Assembly (NCBI GenBank): GCA_034008185.1
Contig: CM067105.1
Location: forward strand, 2,046,001-2,110,000
Length of the DNA: 64,000 bases
Reading direction: 5' to 3'
Source: Gorsachius magnificus
Lineage: Eukaryota; Chordata; Aves; Pelecaniformes; Ardeidae
Position numbers and translations under genes: made by a program. The first letter of the stretch is position 1; each line of letters starts with the position of its first letter. Positions 29,436 through 41,170 of this stretch are shown piece after piece. The notes beneath the pieces are model-generated. The model saw nothing but the letters and a program-made list of their open reading frames with translations, searched no databases and was not told where the DNA came from.

Positions 29436-31245
29436 GAGGTCAATTTCCTTTCCAAGGGGAAGGGCACTGGTGTCCCCGCAATGCCAACATGCATGCTGCC
29501 CCATCCCACAATGGTGGTGGGCACAGTAGGTATTTGGGGCGATGCGGGGTTGTTTTTGTCCTCCCCCACTCTTCCCCATTGAGGGGGGAAACGGCTGCTT
29601 CTTGCTGTGGTGGAACCTGTGCCAGTACTGGTACCCTGTGGCCATGATGGGGAGCTGTCAGGAAAATTGGGCAGATGGCCTGTGCCGACTGAAGAGATTG
29701 GCTGGGACACAAATGTAGAGCATGACAAGAGGAATTCTTGCATTTGTGCACATTATTGGTCCCATTCAAACTGGGGCACCCCAACTGCACTCTCACACGT
29801 GGTTCTTACGCCTTTGAGGCATTCAGGTGTAACGTGATTTCACCAATCGCTGTTTAATACAGTTTGATGGTTCCCTGAGAGAGGTATTGAGAAAACAGCC
29901 AGTTCTGATGTATCTTTGTGAAGTCCTTTTCAAAACAGAACACAAAACCCTCCCAAACCAACACACAAAATATCCCAAGCCTGCTAGCTCAAGGTCGGCA
30001 GTGTAAAGTTAGCAGGAGTTGGAATATGGGGAAAGGAGTTTTACCTTTCTTGGAGAAATCCCCTCAAAAATAGCTGCGCCTTCTGTCATTTACCTGAACA
30101 CTTGGTCTGTACCGCTCAGACTCTGGACCCAGAAGAGTTTCTCACTTGGCTTTTAAACGAGGAGGCAGAAACGTCCATTTCAGCCATGTGGTTTTTCCTC
30201 AGGATACCCTGACCGTGACAGGGATGCAGGCAGCTGGGGGACTGCTCCTTGTGTTGTGTTGGCAGCATTACCTCTGGGGGTTTGCCAGCCCTCACTGGGA
30301 GAGGCTGCCTTCTCCTCTGCTACAAAGCTGGCCAACAGCAGGAACTCCCCTGGCATTTCCTTCAGGATGTTCAGGATCCCTTCCGAGCTGTGACTTACCC
30401 ACTGTTGGGTGCCCAGGCTGGTTAGCTGGCATATTTGTGGTGTTCCTTCAGTAACCCCAGTCCGTGCTGGAGGGTTCTGGCCAGAAAGGTAGTGGTGTAC
30501 ATATCGAGAGACCCAGTTTGTTTTGAGGGATGCACTTATTTCCTCGGCACAGTTGGGAACACCTTTGACGTCTTGTACTTACTGGGCCCCAAACCACAGC
30601 TGCTGTGACTCCTGTGAGCACCCCAGTTCAAATGCAGCTGGTGCCCAGTTCAGGGAGGTGTAACAGCCACACATTCTTCTCTCTAATATTCCCTAAATGT
30701 GCTTTCTGAAGTGTACACTAGATAATTGTCTGTGCTGCAAAGTGTAGTGCTTATAACTCAGCATTGCCGGCAGTTTGGTCAAATGGTCTTACTGGGACCT
30801 GGAGGAACACTTGCTTCTATCCCACCTCTGTCTCCTCATCCATCTGGTACTAGGCAAGAAACATGGAAGATTCTGGCAAGCACCAGCTCCCTGTGTCCCA
30901 ATACTGACATTGGAATGCTGAGGTCAGATGTGTGACTTCCTAAAGGGTCGAGATGTCTGAGCTCTCGGAAGCCACCCAGCTTCCTTCCAGGGAGCGGGCC
31001 TTGAGTGCTTTAAGTGTTTGTTCATTGAACTGGTTTCTTCTGAAAGCGATGGCCTTAGACTCGCTGTGTCTCGAGTCCTTGTTCCACACTCATGAGTGCA
31101 GAAGAGACGGATGCGTGTCCGCCAGCCTGTGTACCGTGATCTCTCTCGCACAGCGCTGTCGTTAAGGATTTGGAGCTGGATGGAATTCCCTTGGATTTGC
31201 CTCATTAATGCTACAAATCATTTTTTGTTTCTTCTTCATTCCTAG
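29436..31245. other. No gene seen
   Basis: About 1.8 kb of mostly unique-looking DNA between the minisatellite and the possible exon at 31246. No repeat family, RNA gene or conserved ORF is recognised. Confidence 0.4.
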
Positions 31246-31407
31246 GAGCAATCTGGGTCCTAATGCAGGGTATGAAGCCATTGGCCTTGTTGACAGTAGT
31301 CTGCCAACAGGAGGAGTCTTTGCTAAAGCAAGAGCAAAAGACACACTAAAGAGAGCAACGGAGCAATCAGGCAGGGCTGTAGTCACACTCAGGAGCTGTG
31401 TCCGTCC
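31246..31407 (+). other. Possible coding exon of an unidentified spliced gene
   Basis: A strong splice acceptor (TTTTTTGTTTCTTCTTCATTCCTAG, exon from 31246) is followed by an open frame reading [20 protein letters not shown], then [19 protein letters not shown]. This has normal protein composition, unlike the junk ORFs around it. Its donor is unclear; a CTCAGGAGC or ATGAAGGTG boundary is possible. I do not recognise the protein. Confidence 0.4.
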
Positions 31408-31775
31408 ATGAAGGTGTTTGTCTCTCGCTCTGTGTGGTGGCCACATTGTCGGTCTGTACCTGGAGGCATCAGTCTGTTTGCTTTTCTAGACCGAGCTTTA
31501 AAGGCTCAGAAACAAGTTCTACAGGGACAGGGAGGTTGGTTTTAACCCCAGCCATTCCTGTAGGCAGGTTATGCTATATTTAGGTCTCCCATATAAATTT
31601 GGCCATAGTAAGTCCTGTTGTCATGTTGTGGACTGCCGAAGTTGGTGAGCGGTCATCAGCAGAGCTTCAGAGAGGATCTCAGAAATTCATCACGTTGCCT
31701 GGTGACCGTGTGCAGTCTTGCAGCACTGGTGGTTTATAGGATGTGCAGGTGTCAATCTGTTCCTGCTTCCTGCAG

Positions 31776-31847
31776 ATCATTAAAGATGGCGAGGAGCATG
31801 ACGATCTCAATGATGTAGCAAAGCTTTTCAACATCCAGGAGGACTGA
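31776..31847 (+). other. Possible terminal coding exon of the same unidentified gene
   Basis: A strong acceptor (CTGTTCCTGCTTCCTGCAG, exon from 31776) precedes 23 codons and a TGA (31845-31847). The reading is acidic and protein-like ([11 protein letters not shown], then [12 protein letters not shown]), typical of a native C-terminus. With the exon at 31246 it suggests the 3' end of a plus-strand gene or a retained fragment of one. Earlier exons were not found in 29.4-31.2 kb. Confidence 0.4.
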
Positions 31848-32904
31848 ACTCCAGGGTGGGACCAGCACAGTAGGAGTGAGTAGGGCAGCGGGGGCCACTG
31901 GCTGTGTGCACCTCTTCATCTCAGACACCTTCTTCCGAGTGCTTGTGAGTATTCCCAGTCACCAGAGTTCTGATGTTTGCACCAATGAAGCCGGGTCGCT
32001 CTAAGTTAAATGGCTTCTTCCCACATCTGCCTGTTGCTGGTTTTGAAAGGGGAGTGCGCTGCCTGCTGCTGTCGGTTTTTCCCTTGTATCAACAATGGAG
32101 AAGCCTGCAGAGCTGCCTCTTTTCTTGCAGCACTTCCCAGCTGGTGAGCTTGCAGTCCTGCTGGGCACTGTGTGGAGGGCCGTGCTCTGGGCAGCAAGTG
32201 CTGCCTGTGTAGGAAAATGGCATCCCAAGGGGATGAAGTGGTACGTGATGCGGTGGCTCCCACGTCAGCTTGCATTTGAATGCAGGTGCGTGCTCCAGCC
32301 TGGTGTCCGGTGTAGGATGGGGTCTAGAAGGGATGGGAGGAATAAGGAGAGAGGCTTTGAGTTGTTAAGGCGGGAGGTAAGGGACTAAATGATGAGAGCG
32401 ATGGCGGAGGTGCACTGCTGCGGGTTTGGGGAGCACAGGCTGAAGTGAGCGGGGAGAACCAGTTGCTGGTGATGCTGGACCCAGGGCGTGGGATGATGGC
32501 AGGAGTGTGCTATCAGCTCTCCAGCCACCATGTGGGGGTTTGGGTGCTTTCTGTTAACGCTGAGGTCTCAGCCTCCAGCCTTGCTCACCTCTGGAGGAAA
32601 GGCACTGAAGCAGAGCAGCCCCTGAGGGACCTCCCCAGTAAGCAGCCACCAGCCAGGCTCCGGATGACAAACGCCACCACCCCCAAAGCCCAAGCGAGCG
32701 GGCAATGCACCCCCACCCCCAGTCACCAAGCCCCAAGGGAGAAGCCACCCCACACCCCGGCAGCCAGACAACTAACTCCAGCACTGAGAGAAACTACTCA
32801 GAATCAGAATCAGTCGTGATTCTCTAATGGATTCTCCCTCCCTGCAGCAGCAGTCCTGGGCCCCTTCTCACATTTACACTTGCACCTCATCCTGAAACAG
32901 AGCA
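31848..32904. other. No gene seen
   Basis: Non-coding DNA, possibly the 3' UTR of the preceding exon at its start. A C/A-rich stretch (CACCACCCCC, CACCCCCACCCCC) lies at 32680-32740. Nothing else is recognised. Confidence 0.4.
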
Positions 32905-33300
32905 AGGCTGGAGCATCTCCCCTGTGAGGAAAGGCTGAAGGAGCTGGGCTTGTTCAGCCTGGAGGAGAGAAGACTGAGAGGGGATCTCATCAACACGTAC
33001 AAATATGACAAGGGTGGGGGTCATGAGGACAGAGCCAGACTCTTCTCAGTGGTGCCCAGTGACAGTACAAGGGGCCATGGGCACAACCTTAAGCAGAAGA
33101 GGTTCCAGTTGAACGTGAGGAAGAACTTCTTGACAGAGCCCTGGCCCAGGCTGCCAGGGGGGCTGTGGAGTCTCCTTCTCTGGAGATATTCAACCCCTGC
33201 CTGGACAATGTCCTGTGCCCCTGCTCTGGGTGAGCCTGCCTAAGCAGGGGGGTGGGACTCTGGAGGTCCCTTCCAACCCCTGCCATGCTGTGATTCTGTG
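32905..33300 (+). mobile_element. CR1 LINE 3' fragment
   Basis: The C-terminal CR1 ORF2 reading ([25 protein letters not shown]) continues to the 3' UTR and ends CCAACCCCTGCCATGCTGTGATTCTGTG. The subfamily is that of the copies at 35-36.7 and 57.6 kb. Confidence 0.85.
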
Positions 33301-33339
33301 AGGCCTTCTAAAAGTGTCCAAAAGTGGACCAGTGGAAAT

Positions 33340-33735
33340 TCTTCTCTTTGCCATGTGAGGAGAAGCAGAGAGAGCTGGCACGCTTCAGCTGGGAGAAGAC
33401 TGGGGGTGGGTGTATAAAAACCTCCTGGGAGGGAATGATGATGAGGGAGCCAGCCTCTTGTCAAGAGTGTGCACTGAGAGGACCAGAAGCAACAGGCACA
33501 AATTGAAGCACATGATACTCCTGCTGCACATAAGAAACCAACTTTTTATTGTCGGGGGGTACAAACACTGGCACAGGTTGTTGCCAGTGGAGGTTGTGGA
33601 GTCTCCATCCTTGGAGCTATTCAAAACCCAAGAGAACTCAGTCCTGGGAAAGCTGCTCTGGGTGATCCTGCTAGAGCAGAAGGGTTGGGCCAGATGACCT
33701 CCACCAGTCCCTCCCAACCTCAGCCCTTCTGTCTG
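33340..33735 (+). mobile_element. Old CR1 3' fragment
   Basis: A diverged CR1 with the same order of motifs ([33 protein letters not shown]) and the end GACCTCCACCAGTCCCTCCCAACC. It follows the previous fragment in the same orientation. Confidence 0.7.
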
Positions 33736-34999
33736 ATTTGGGCTTTAGTTTGACTCCTAAAGCCTCTGAACTCAGCCCTCGTGCCCACTGGAAAGGATTC
33801 TGGGACAAGGGATGATCCCAAACTCCTCCAATACGATTTGTCACAAAACAACCTCTGCCTAGGCCAGAATATCGTACAGCAGACACAGTTAGAAGAGAGA
33901 AAATATCGTTTTATTGTGGATGCCAAGTGCGGGAGCCCGACAGTCACAGTGGTTCAGCCAGGAAATCAGCACCTGTGATGGTAGAGTCAGAAAGCAGGGA
34001 TAAGCACACAAAGGCAGGAATAGGCATGACTTGGTTCCCCTTTCCTTGGGGAACACACTTGGCAAGGGGCTTTCTAGAGCCCAGGAGTGAGAGCTATTGC
34101 TGCCCCTGACCACCCGAGGGCTCTGGTGCCTTGTCCCCACCCTTACAGACCCATGAATGTACAGAGACGCACCGTGCCCTGCGCCACGCAGTGGGGCTCG
34201 ATGGGAAGCCCCCAGGAGCTGCCACGGAGTTTCCCAACCCTGCACAGCACCATCCCTTGCCATCCCTCACCAGTGAGTTTGACTGACTTAGAGCAGCGCT
34301 CAGTGTTGTGAAAGATGGTCAGCAGAGCCTGCTGCACACCTGGGCTTCCTCACCTCCGGGACCTTCCTGCTTTTTTCCAGCCCCTGCCTTTTTCTCTCCT
34401 CCTTCTTTTCTTTTCTTGGTGGCATTCCCGCTCCTCTGCCCAGGCTTCTTTCTCTTTCTTTTTCTTCCATTTTCATTTTCCTGGGGGGAACCTGCAAACC
34501 TTGCCATCCCACAGTGGGATTAGATAGCTAAAGCCAGGATCAACTGGAATCAGTTCTTGGTTTAGCCAAAGCTGACTCATTTTACCTTCTTTCCTCCAAA
34601 AAGCTCCTGAGTTCCTCTCTGCATCCCAGGGAGTCAGCCACGGTCTCTGGGGTGGTTGGAGGCAAAGCACTGGGTGCCTAAGGCAGAAATGTCGGCGTTA
34701 GCAGCTGTCAAGGGACGCCCTGGAGTAGGAGGCGACTGCTTGGCAAAGCGCTGCCTCAGCTCTACAGAGCAGATCCTGTTGGCTGCTTGGCGTCAGCCCT
34801 TCTTCCCAGGGCCTCGCTGTGGAACACAATGTGCATGACCTTCACTCATTTGGGGGGGGACATTCAGCAGGGAGCCTGCGGTCCCCCTCTGGGCAAGAAG
34901 AGGCTTGCCCACTTCATTCTGTAGGGGTTCCTCCTGCCCTCCCGAGACAGAGCTCTGCCATGTCCCTGTGGTGCAATGCCACCTTCTGTGGTGGGAGCC
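33736..34999. other. No gene seen; polypyrimidine stretch
   Basis: About 1.3 kb without recognised genes. At 34370-34485 the plus strand is strongly pyrimidine-rich (TTTCTCTCCTCCTTC, TTCTTTCTCTTTCTTTTTCTTCC). The overlapping Lys/Arg-rich ORFs on the minus strand are an artefact of this composition. Confidence 0.45.
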
Positions 35000-36660
35000 T
35001 TGGCTTTTGAAATCTGTCTTGCTGCCAAGGCTGGTCCTCAAGCTCCCCAGTCCTTGGAGAAAAGCGAGCAAGCCTGGAAAAAGTATGACCTTCCCTCGGT
35101 TGAGGTGGATAAGGTTAAGAATTATTTAAGCCAGCTGGACATCCACAAATCCATAGGTTCCAATGGAATGCGCCCAACAAATGCTGAAGGATGTCATTGC
35201 TGAGCAACTCTCCATCATTTACAAAAAGTCCTGGTAAACAGGAGAGGTTCCTGAGGACTGGAAGATAGCCAATGTCACTCCAGTCTTCAAAAAGGGCAAG
35301 AAGGAGGACCCAGGGAACTAAAGGCAAGTTAGTCTCACCTCCATCCCCTGAAAGGTGATGTAACAGCTCATTCTGGCTGTCCTCTCCAAGCAAGTGGAGG
35401 AAAAGAAGATGATCAGGAGTACCCAGCACGGATTCACCAAGGGGAAATCATGCCTGACCAATCTGATAGCCTTCTATGATGGTATGACCGGCTGGGTAGA
35501 TGAGGGGAGAGCGGTGGTTGTTGTCTCCCTTGACTTCAGCAAAGCTTTTGATACTGTCTCCCATAACATCCTCGTAGGGAAACTCAAGAAATGTGGATTG
35601 GATGAGTGAACAGTGAGGTGGATTGGGAACTGCTGAATGACGGGGCTCAGAGGGTTCTGATCGTCGGGGCAGAGTCCAGTTGGAGGCCGGTAGCTCGTGG
35701 GGTTCCCCAGGGCTCAGTACTCTGCCTGGTCTTGTTCAACTTGTTCATCAATGACCTGGACAAGGGGACAGAGTGAACCCTCAGCAAGTTCACTGATGAC
35801 ACAAAACAGAGGAGGGGCTGGTACACCGGAAGGCTGCGCTGCTGTTCAGCAGGACCTGGACAGGCTGGAGAGCTGGGCGGAGAGGAACCTGTTGAAATTC
35901 AATAAGGGCAAGTGTTGAGTGCTGCCCCTGGGGAGGTTGAACCCCATGCACCAGTACAGACTGGGGGCTGACGTGCTGGAAAACAGCTTTGCTGAGAGGG
36001 ACCTGGGAGTCCTGGTGGACGACAAGCTCACCATGAGCCAGCAGGGTGCCCATTGTTGCCAAGAAGGTGAATGGTATCCCAGGGTGCATTAAGAGGAGTG
36101 TGGCCAGCAGGGCGAGGGAGGTTCTCCTCCCCCTCTACTCTGCCCTGGTGAGACCCCACCTGGAGTACTGTGTCCAGTTCTGGGCTCCCCGGTTCAAGAA
36201 AGATGAGGAACTCCTAGAGAGAGTTCAGAGGAGAGCAATTAGGATGATAAAGGGGCTGGAGCATCTCCCCTATGAGGAAAGGCTGGGGGAGCTGGGCTTG
36301 TTCAGCCTGGAGGAGAGAAGACTGAGAGGGGACCTCATCAATACATACAAATATCTTAAGGGTGGATGTCACGAGGACAGAGCCAGACTCTTCTCAGTGG
36401 TGCCCAGGGCCAGGACAAGGGGCCATGGGCACAACCTTAAGCAGAATAGGTTTCACTTGAATACGAGGAGTAACTTTCCTTTGAGGGTGACAGAGCCATG
36501 GCACAGGTTGTCCAGGGGGGCTGTGGAGTCTCTTTCTCTGGAGGTATTCAAAGCCCGCCTGGACGATGTCCTGTGCCCCCTGCTCTGGTGAGCAGCTTGA
36601 GCAGGGGGTTGGACTGGGTGATCTCCGGAGGTCCCTTCCAACCCCTGCCATTCTGCGATG
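35000..36660 (+). mobile_element. CR1 LINE, long but heavily mutated RT
   Basis: Covers the pre-RT region (QLDIHKSIGSNGMRP), RT fragments ([34 protein letters not shown]), the region where FADD should be (SSLMTQ, so disrupted), and the C-terminal part in 36046-36591. Several stops and frameshifts are present. It ends CCTTCCAACCCCTGCCATTCTGCGATG. Confidence 0.88.
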
Positions 36661-36692
36661 ACTATTGCTGTTGCCGTCATTATTGTTGTTCT

Positions 36693-36760
36693 TCATCGAA
36701 TCATAGAATGGTTTGGGTTGGAAGGGACTTTTAAAGGTTATCTTTAAAGATAGGCTGGAT
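36693..36760 (-). mobile_element. CR1 3' tail, reversed
   Basis: CGAATCATAGAATGGTTTGGGTTGGAAGGGAC is the reverse complement of a CR1 terminus. Only the tail is present. Confidence 0.6.
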
Positions 36761-36764
36761 CCTT

Positions 36765-37190
36765 GGGCTTAGGTCAATTGGGTGAGGGTCAACAAGGCCA
36801 AGGTCCAGGTCCTGCCCTGAGGTCACAACGACCCCATGCAACACTACAGGCGCGGGGCTGAGTGGCTGGAAAGCTGCCCGGCGGAAAAGGACCTGGGGGT
36901 GTTGGTCGAGAGGTGGCTGAATATGAGCCAGCAGGGTGCCCAGGTGGCCAAGAGGGCCAATGGCATCCTGGCTTGTATCAAGACTGGTGTGGCCAGCAGG
37001 AGCAGGGCAGGGACCGTGCCCCTGTCCTGGGCACTGGGGAGGCCTCCCCTCGAATGCTGGGGTCGGCTGGGGGAGCTGGGGGGGTTCAGGCTGGAGCAGA
37101 GGAGGCTGAGGGGAGCCCTCGGAGGGGGAAACGGGGGGGGGGGTCGGGCTCTGCTTCCAGGGAACAGGTGATGGGATGAGGGGAAACAGC
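36765..37190 (+). mobile_element. CR1 LINE fragment
   Basis: The C-terminal ORF2 part ([20 protein letters not shown] reading) stops near the point where the DRTRG segment begins in other copies. The plus-strand open frame 36836-37171 is this decayed ORF. Confidence 0.8.
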
Positions 37191-37441
37191 CAGGGCTTGG
37201 CTTTTAAACCCCTCCAGGGATGGGGACTTGACCCCTTCCTTGGGCAGCCCCTTGCAGTGCTTGACAATCCTTTCCGTGAAGAAATTTTTTCCAACTTCCA
37301 ACCTAAACCTGCCCTGGTGCTACTTGAGGCCATTTCCTCCTGTCCATTATCTGGGAGAAGAGACCAACCCCCACCTCACTACACCCTCCCATCAGGCAGT
37401 TGTAGAGGGTGCTAAGGTCTCCCCTCATCCTCCTCTTCTCC
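37191..37441 (-). mobile_element. CR1 LINE 3' fragment, reversed
   Basis: On the minus strand: NFFTERIVKHCKGLPKEGVKS, the last part of CR1 ORF2. It meets the plus-strand fragment head-on at about 37190, so the two form a convergent pair from separate insertions. Confidence 0.8.
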
Positions 37442-38980
37442 ACGCAATATTATAATGACATGACACATCGCAACCGTAAGAGTGATGACATCCAGTATGA
37501 AACAGCAATTGACATCACGCCATTCAGTTCATTGGCTCTTCTCACCCAAAATCACATCCCCCTGAGGTACACATTGGACTTCTCCATCCTCCCCCATCAC
37601 CCACCAAGCACACCCAGTCCGTGAGCAAAAGCGATCCCACAGATGTGTCTGCCTTTGCCCGAGGCAGGAGTGACACAGAGTCTTCCCCAGAATATTTTTT
37701 ACGTGCACTACAGGGACTTTATCCCCTTCTACCGTACGTAAGAGGTTTGATTGGGCAGGGCCAGCCCGGTTGGCAGATTCCCCACTGACCAGGTGGCCTT
37801 TGCTAAATGTGTATCCCAATGTTTGAACATCCCACCACCCGTTGCTCTCAGGGTAGTCTTGAACAGCCCATTGCATTGTTCCATTCTCTGGATGCTGGTG
37901 CATGATGGGGGATGGGATAGACCCACCCAACACTGTGCTCTTTGGCCCAGGTGTCCATGAGGTTGTTTCGGAAATGAGTTCTGTTGTCTGATTCAATTCT
38001 TTCTGGGGTGCCCAGTCACCATGGGACTTGTATTTCAAGGCCTAGGACAGTGTTCTGGGCGGTGGCATGGGCAGGGGATGTGTTTCCAGCCACCATGGTG
38101 ATCACATAGTGCTTGCCTTAGCAGATTTGTGGGATTGTGATGTAATCAATCTGCCAGGTATCCTCATATTTGTATTTCAGCCACCGTCCCCCATACCAGA
38201 GAGGCTTGAACTGCTCGGCTTGTTTGATCGCAGCGCATGTTTCACATTCATGGACTACCTGTGCAACAGTGTCCACGGTTGAGTCCACCCCATGGATCAC
38301 GAGCCCATCTGTATGTTGCATCTCTGCCTTGATGGCCTGAGGTGTCATGGGCCCACCGAGCTAGAAAATGTTCACCCTTGTGTTGCCACTCTAGATCTAT
38401 CTGAGCTATTTCAATCTTAGCAGCCTGATCTGCCTGCTGGTTGTTTTGAAGTTTTTCAGTGTCCCAACTCTTGGGTACATGAGCATCTATGTGATGTACC
38501 TTTACAACCAGGTCCTCTACCCGGGCAGCAATATCTTGCCACAGTGCGGCAGCCCAGATGGGTTTGCCTCTGTGCTGTCAGTTGCTCTGCTTCCATTGCT
38601 GCAACCACCCCCACAGGGCATTTGCCACCATCCATGAGTCAGTACAGAGATAGAGCACTGGCCATTTTTCTCTTTCAGCAATATCTAAAGCAAGCTGGAT
38701 GGCTTTCACCTCTGCAAACAGACTCGATTCACCTTCTCCTTCAGCAGTCTCTGTGATTTGTCCTATAGGACTCCATACAGCAGCCTTCCACCTCTGATGC
38801 TTTTCCACAAGACGGCAGGACCGATCAGTGAACAGGGCGCATTGCTTCTCATTTTCTGGCAGTTTATTGTACAGTGGGACCTCTTCAGGACAGTGATATT
38901 CCATGATTCCTTGATTCTGGGTGCTACTGGAAGGCACGTAAAGGACAATGTAACCATGAGGCACAGTCAACGTGGGCTCA
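37442..38980 (-). pseudogene. ERVL-like (class III) pol remnant: RNase H and integrase
   Basis: Minus-strand retroviral pol in several frames. RNase H (38578-38970) has ALFTDRSCRLV, SSLFAEVKAIQLAL and LCTDSWMVANAL, so the three acidic positions are present, but the usual Gly after FTD is Arg. The integrase zinc domain (38118-38348) has CETCAAIKQ; the core has WQIDYITIPQ and, in another frame, IESDNRTHFRNN, with the region of the third acid degraded (ASREWN). The C-terminal part lies in 37529-37900 and ends at TGA 37529. Multiple frame breaks make it non-functional. No LTR or env was found beside it, so it is an internal fragment. Confidence 0.8.
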
Positions 38981-39045
38981 CAAAGGGAAAGTCCTGTTGA
39001 GCCAATTTGAGATATTCTATAACTCTGTGATTCTATGACTTGTTC
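38950..39045 (+). mobile_element. CR1 fragment fused to a CR1 tail
   Basis: A short RT piece (HSQRGLTKGKSC reading, 38960-39000) is followed after about 20 bases by CTCTGTGATTCTATGA. A large internal deletion of a CR1 is the likely cause. The next 290 bases (39046-39333) show nothing. Confidence 0.55.
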
Positions 39046-39333
39046 CTTCAGATTCCTCTCAGCTTGCCAGCTGCTGCTCTGAGCTTCAGGCAGTTAAAAG
39101 CTTTCCTGTCTTTCAGGAGTCTAATTGTCTCCTTAGCCAACTCTTTAATTATGTTTATCTCTCTCTTTTTTTATCTACCTATTTAAAACATTTCTCATAA
39201 GATTATCTTTTGCAGAAAGGTGACCTCATTAGAGCCAGCTTGTACTTAGCATACGGTTGAGGAGTGTGTGTTATTGTTTATGAAAACTGTTGTGCTTTGA
39301 TTTTATTTCCCGACAAATAGGAAAAACTCCTTT

Positions 39334-40250
39334 GTGCCTGCGTGCATTCAGTTCTCCAAGGAGAGCAGGGGGGAGATGGTGCAATGGAGCTGTAACATCC
39401 ACCTGAAGACTTCAGTGGAGAAGTCTGAGGCAAGGAAGAGTGATTCATTCATTCAGACCATTCCTTCCCAGGCAACCAAGGACAGAAATGGTGAGGTTGG
39501 GGAGGTGAAGAGCAAGGTTGTCCATACAGTGTCAGACCTCAAGGCACTGGTTTCTCCTACTGCTTGAAACCTCCTCAAGAAACTCTCTGCATCAATGCCA
39601 ACTGGAGAGTGCTGCAATCACTTCTTTGGTAGATTGAAAAATAACAGAAAATGCCCTTTCAAAAGCAAAACCCATTCTTTATTAAATGCCCATTGAAATC
39701 CACATCTTGAACTACACTATGAAATTTCTCTAATCACCTGTAGAATGCTGTATTGAAGACATGAAGAAAATCAAAGGAAGGGACATGGCTCATTATAGCT
39801 TTCTGTATTTTAATAAGTCCCGTGCTGCATTTGGTGCTGAGTCCATGAAGCTCAGATACTGAGAGAAGGTTAAAAAAACTGCTCAAGAAGCCAGAAGCAA
39901 AACTCAAAGTACTTTGAAGCATTAATGGGCCCCAGTGAAGGCCATTACTGACAAAGCCTCCCCAGGGACTCGTTAGAGCAGATAATTGGAGGCCATGATT
40001 GTAAATAGGCAAAGACACTGTGAAAGTGGCTGTAATGGTGAGAAAACCCTTGCTTTGTTTTATGAATCAGAAAGGCCAAGCCCTGACCCCCAGGCATTGG
40101 GAAGGCAGATCCTGTCCCTCCTGCATGGCTCAGGGCTCTTTGTGGGGGCAGTGGGATGTGAGGGTGAGCAATCAAAAGTGTAGGAAAATTCTCTGAAACC
40201 TCCTGGCCTTCCCCAAGAAGGGCTGAGGAGGAAACCAAGAGCAGAGCCTC
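39334..40250. repeat. Inverted paralogue of the 4.6-5.4 kb segment
   Basis: The reverse complement matches 4580-5432 in order: CATGCAGGAGGGACAGGATCTGCC at 40100-40125, the AACGAGTCCCTGGGGAGGCT match at 39957-39976, and the plus-strand block 39334-39567, which matches the minus strand at 5130-5432. Unlike the first copy, it carries no retrovirus at 40135, so it is an empty reference site. Confidence 0.7.
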
Positions 40251-40715
40251 AAAATGCAGTTTCTCCTAGTAGGCCTCAGTGACAGATGCAACTGTCCTAG
40301 CCAAGGGGACAAAGGCCTTGGTCTTGTGGGCCCTTTCAGCCTAGACAGACCCCTTGGCCATCTTGACTGCAGGCTGTCCTACACTGTCCCATGCCTGCAG
40401 CTCTTTCCTTTCAGGCTGTAGACACCCATCTTACTTTACCACCAGGGCTCACCCTGACATTTCTAGACCTTCCCTGACGTCTCTCTACACATCGCTGGTT
40501 GTTCCTTGAATGAAAAAGCCATGGGCTGATGCAGGCTCACTCCGGGTGTCCTCTTGCACCGCAAGGATACCCTCTGAATGAGGCTTCTTATACATCCCCT
40601 CAAGTCTGAACCTGCTGAGCTGTACTTTTCCCTCTCTTCCCACTGTCAAGAAAAGATCCATCATCTCTGAAACTGCACTTCAAGCAGTTGCATGGGGCTA
40701 TTCTAATGGCCTTAG
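40251..40715. other. No gene seen
   Basis: Unique-looking non-coding DNA between the duplicated segment and the old CR1. Confidence 0.4.
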
Positions 40716-41170
40716 CCTCCACTTCACAAAGCTAAAGAAGCCCACGTCCCTAGCTTCTCCACACAGTCCCCAAACCCCATCCTGGCTGAGCTCTTCTAGA
40801 ACCTCTCCACTTCCTCCCCATTACTCTAGGCTGGAGAACCCCACACGCAGACACACCAGACCAGATGTGGCAACACCAGTGCTGAGTCAAGGGGGGTGAT
40901 TAGTCTTTTTTTGGTGGCCATGCTCCTCCTAATGCAGCCCTGTTCAGTTGGCTTTTGAGCATGAGCCACTCACCCACGTGCCATCCCTTGGAACGCCCAG
41001 GCCTTTCTCCTCAGGGTCACTCCTCAGCAGTTCAGGCCCCAGCCTGACCTCGGGTTTGGGGTTATTCTGCCCCCCAAAAAGCACTTGACACTTCTCCTTC
41101 TAAAACATTGTGAGGCTCCTATTGACAGCTTCCCTGAATTTCTCCAGGTCTCTCTGGAGTGAAGCTACTT
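40716..41170 (-). mobile_element. Old CR1 fragment
   Basis: The plus strand reads as reversed, decayed CR1 (TAATGCAGCCCTGTTCAGTTGGC, CCCAGGCCTTTCTCCTCAGGG, TGAATTTCTCCAGGTCTCTCTGG). No open frame survives. Confidence 0.6.

Noticed and set aside
34319..34512. Lys/Arg/Glu-rich minus-strand ORFs
   Set aside because: They are products of a polypyrimidine stretch on the plus strand; composition alone explains them.
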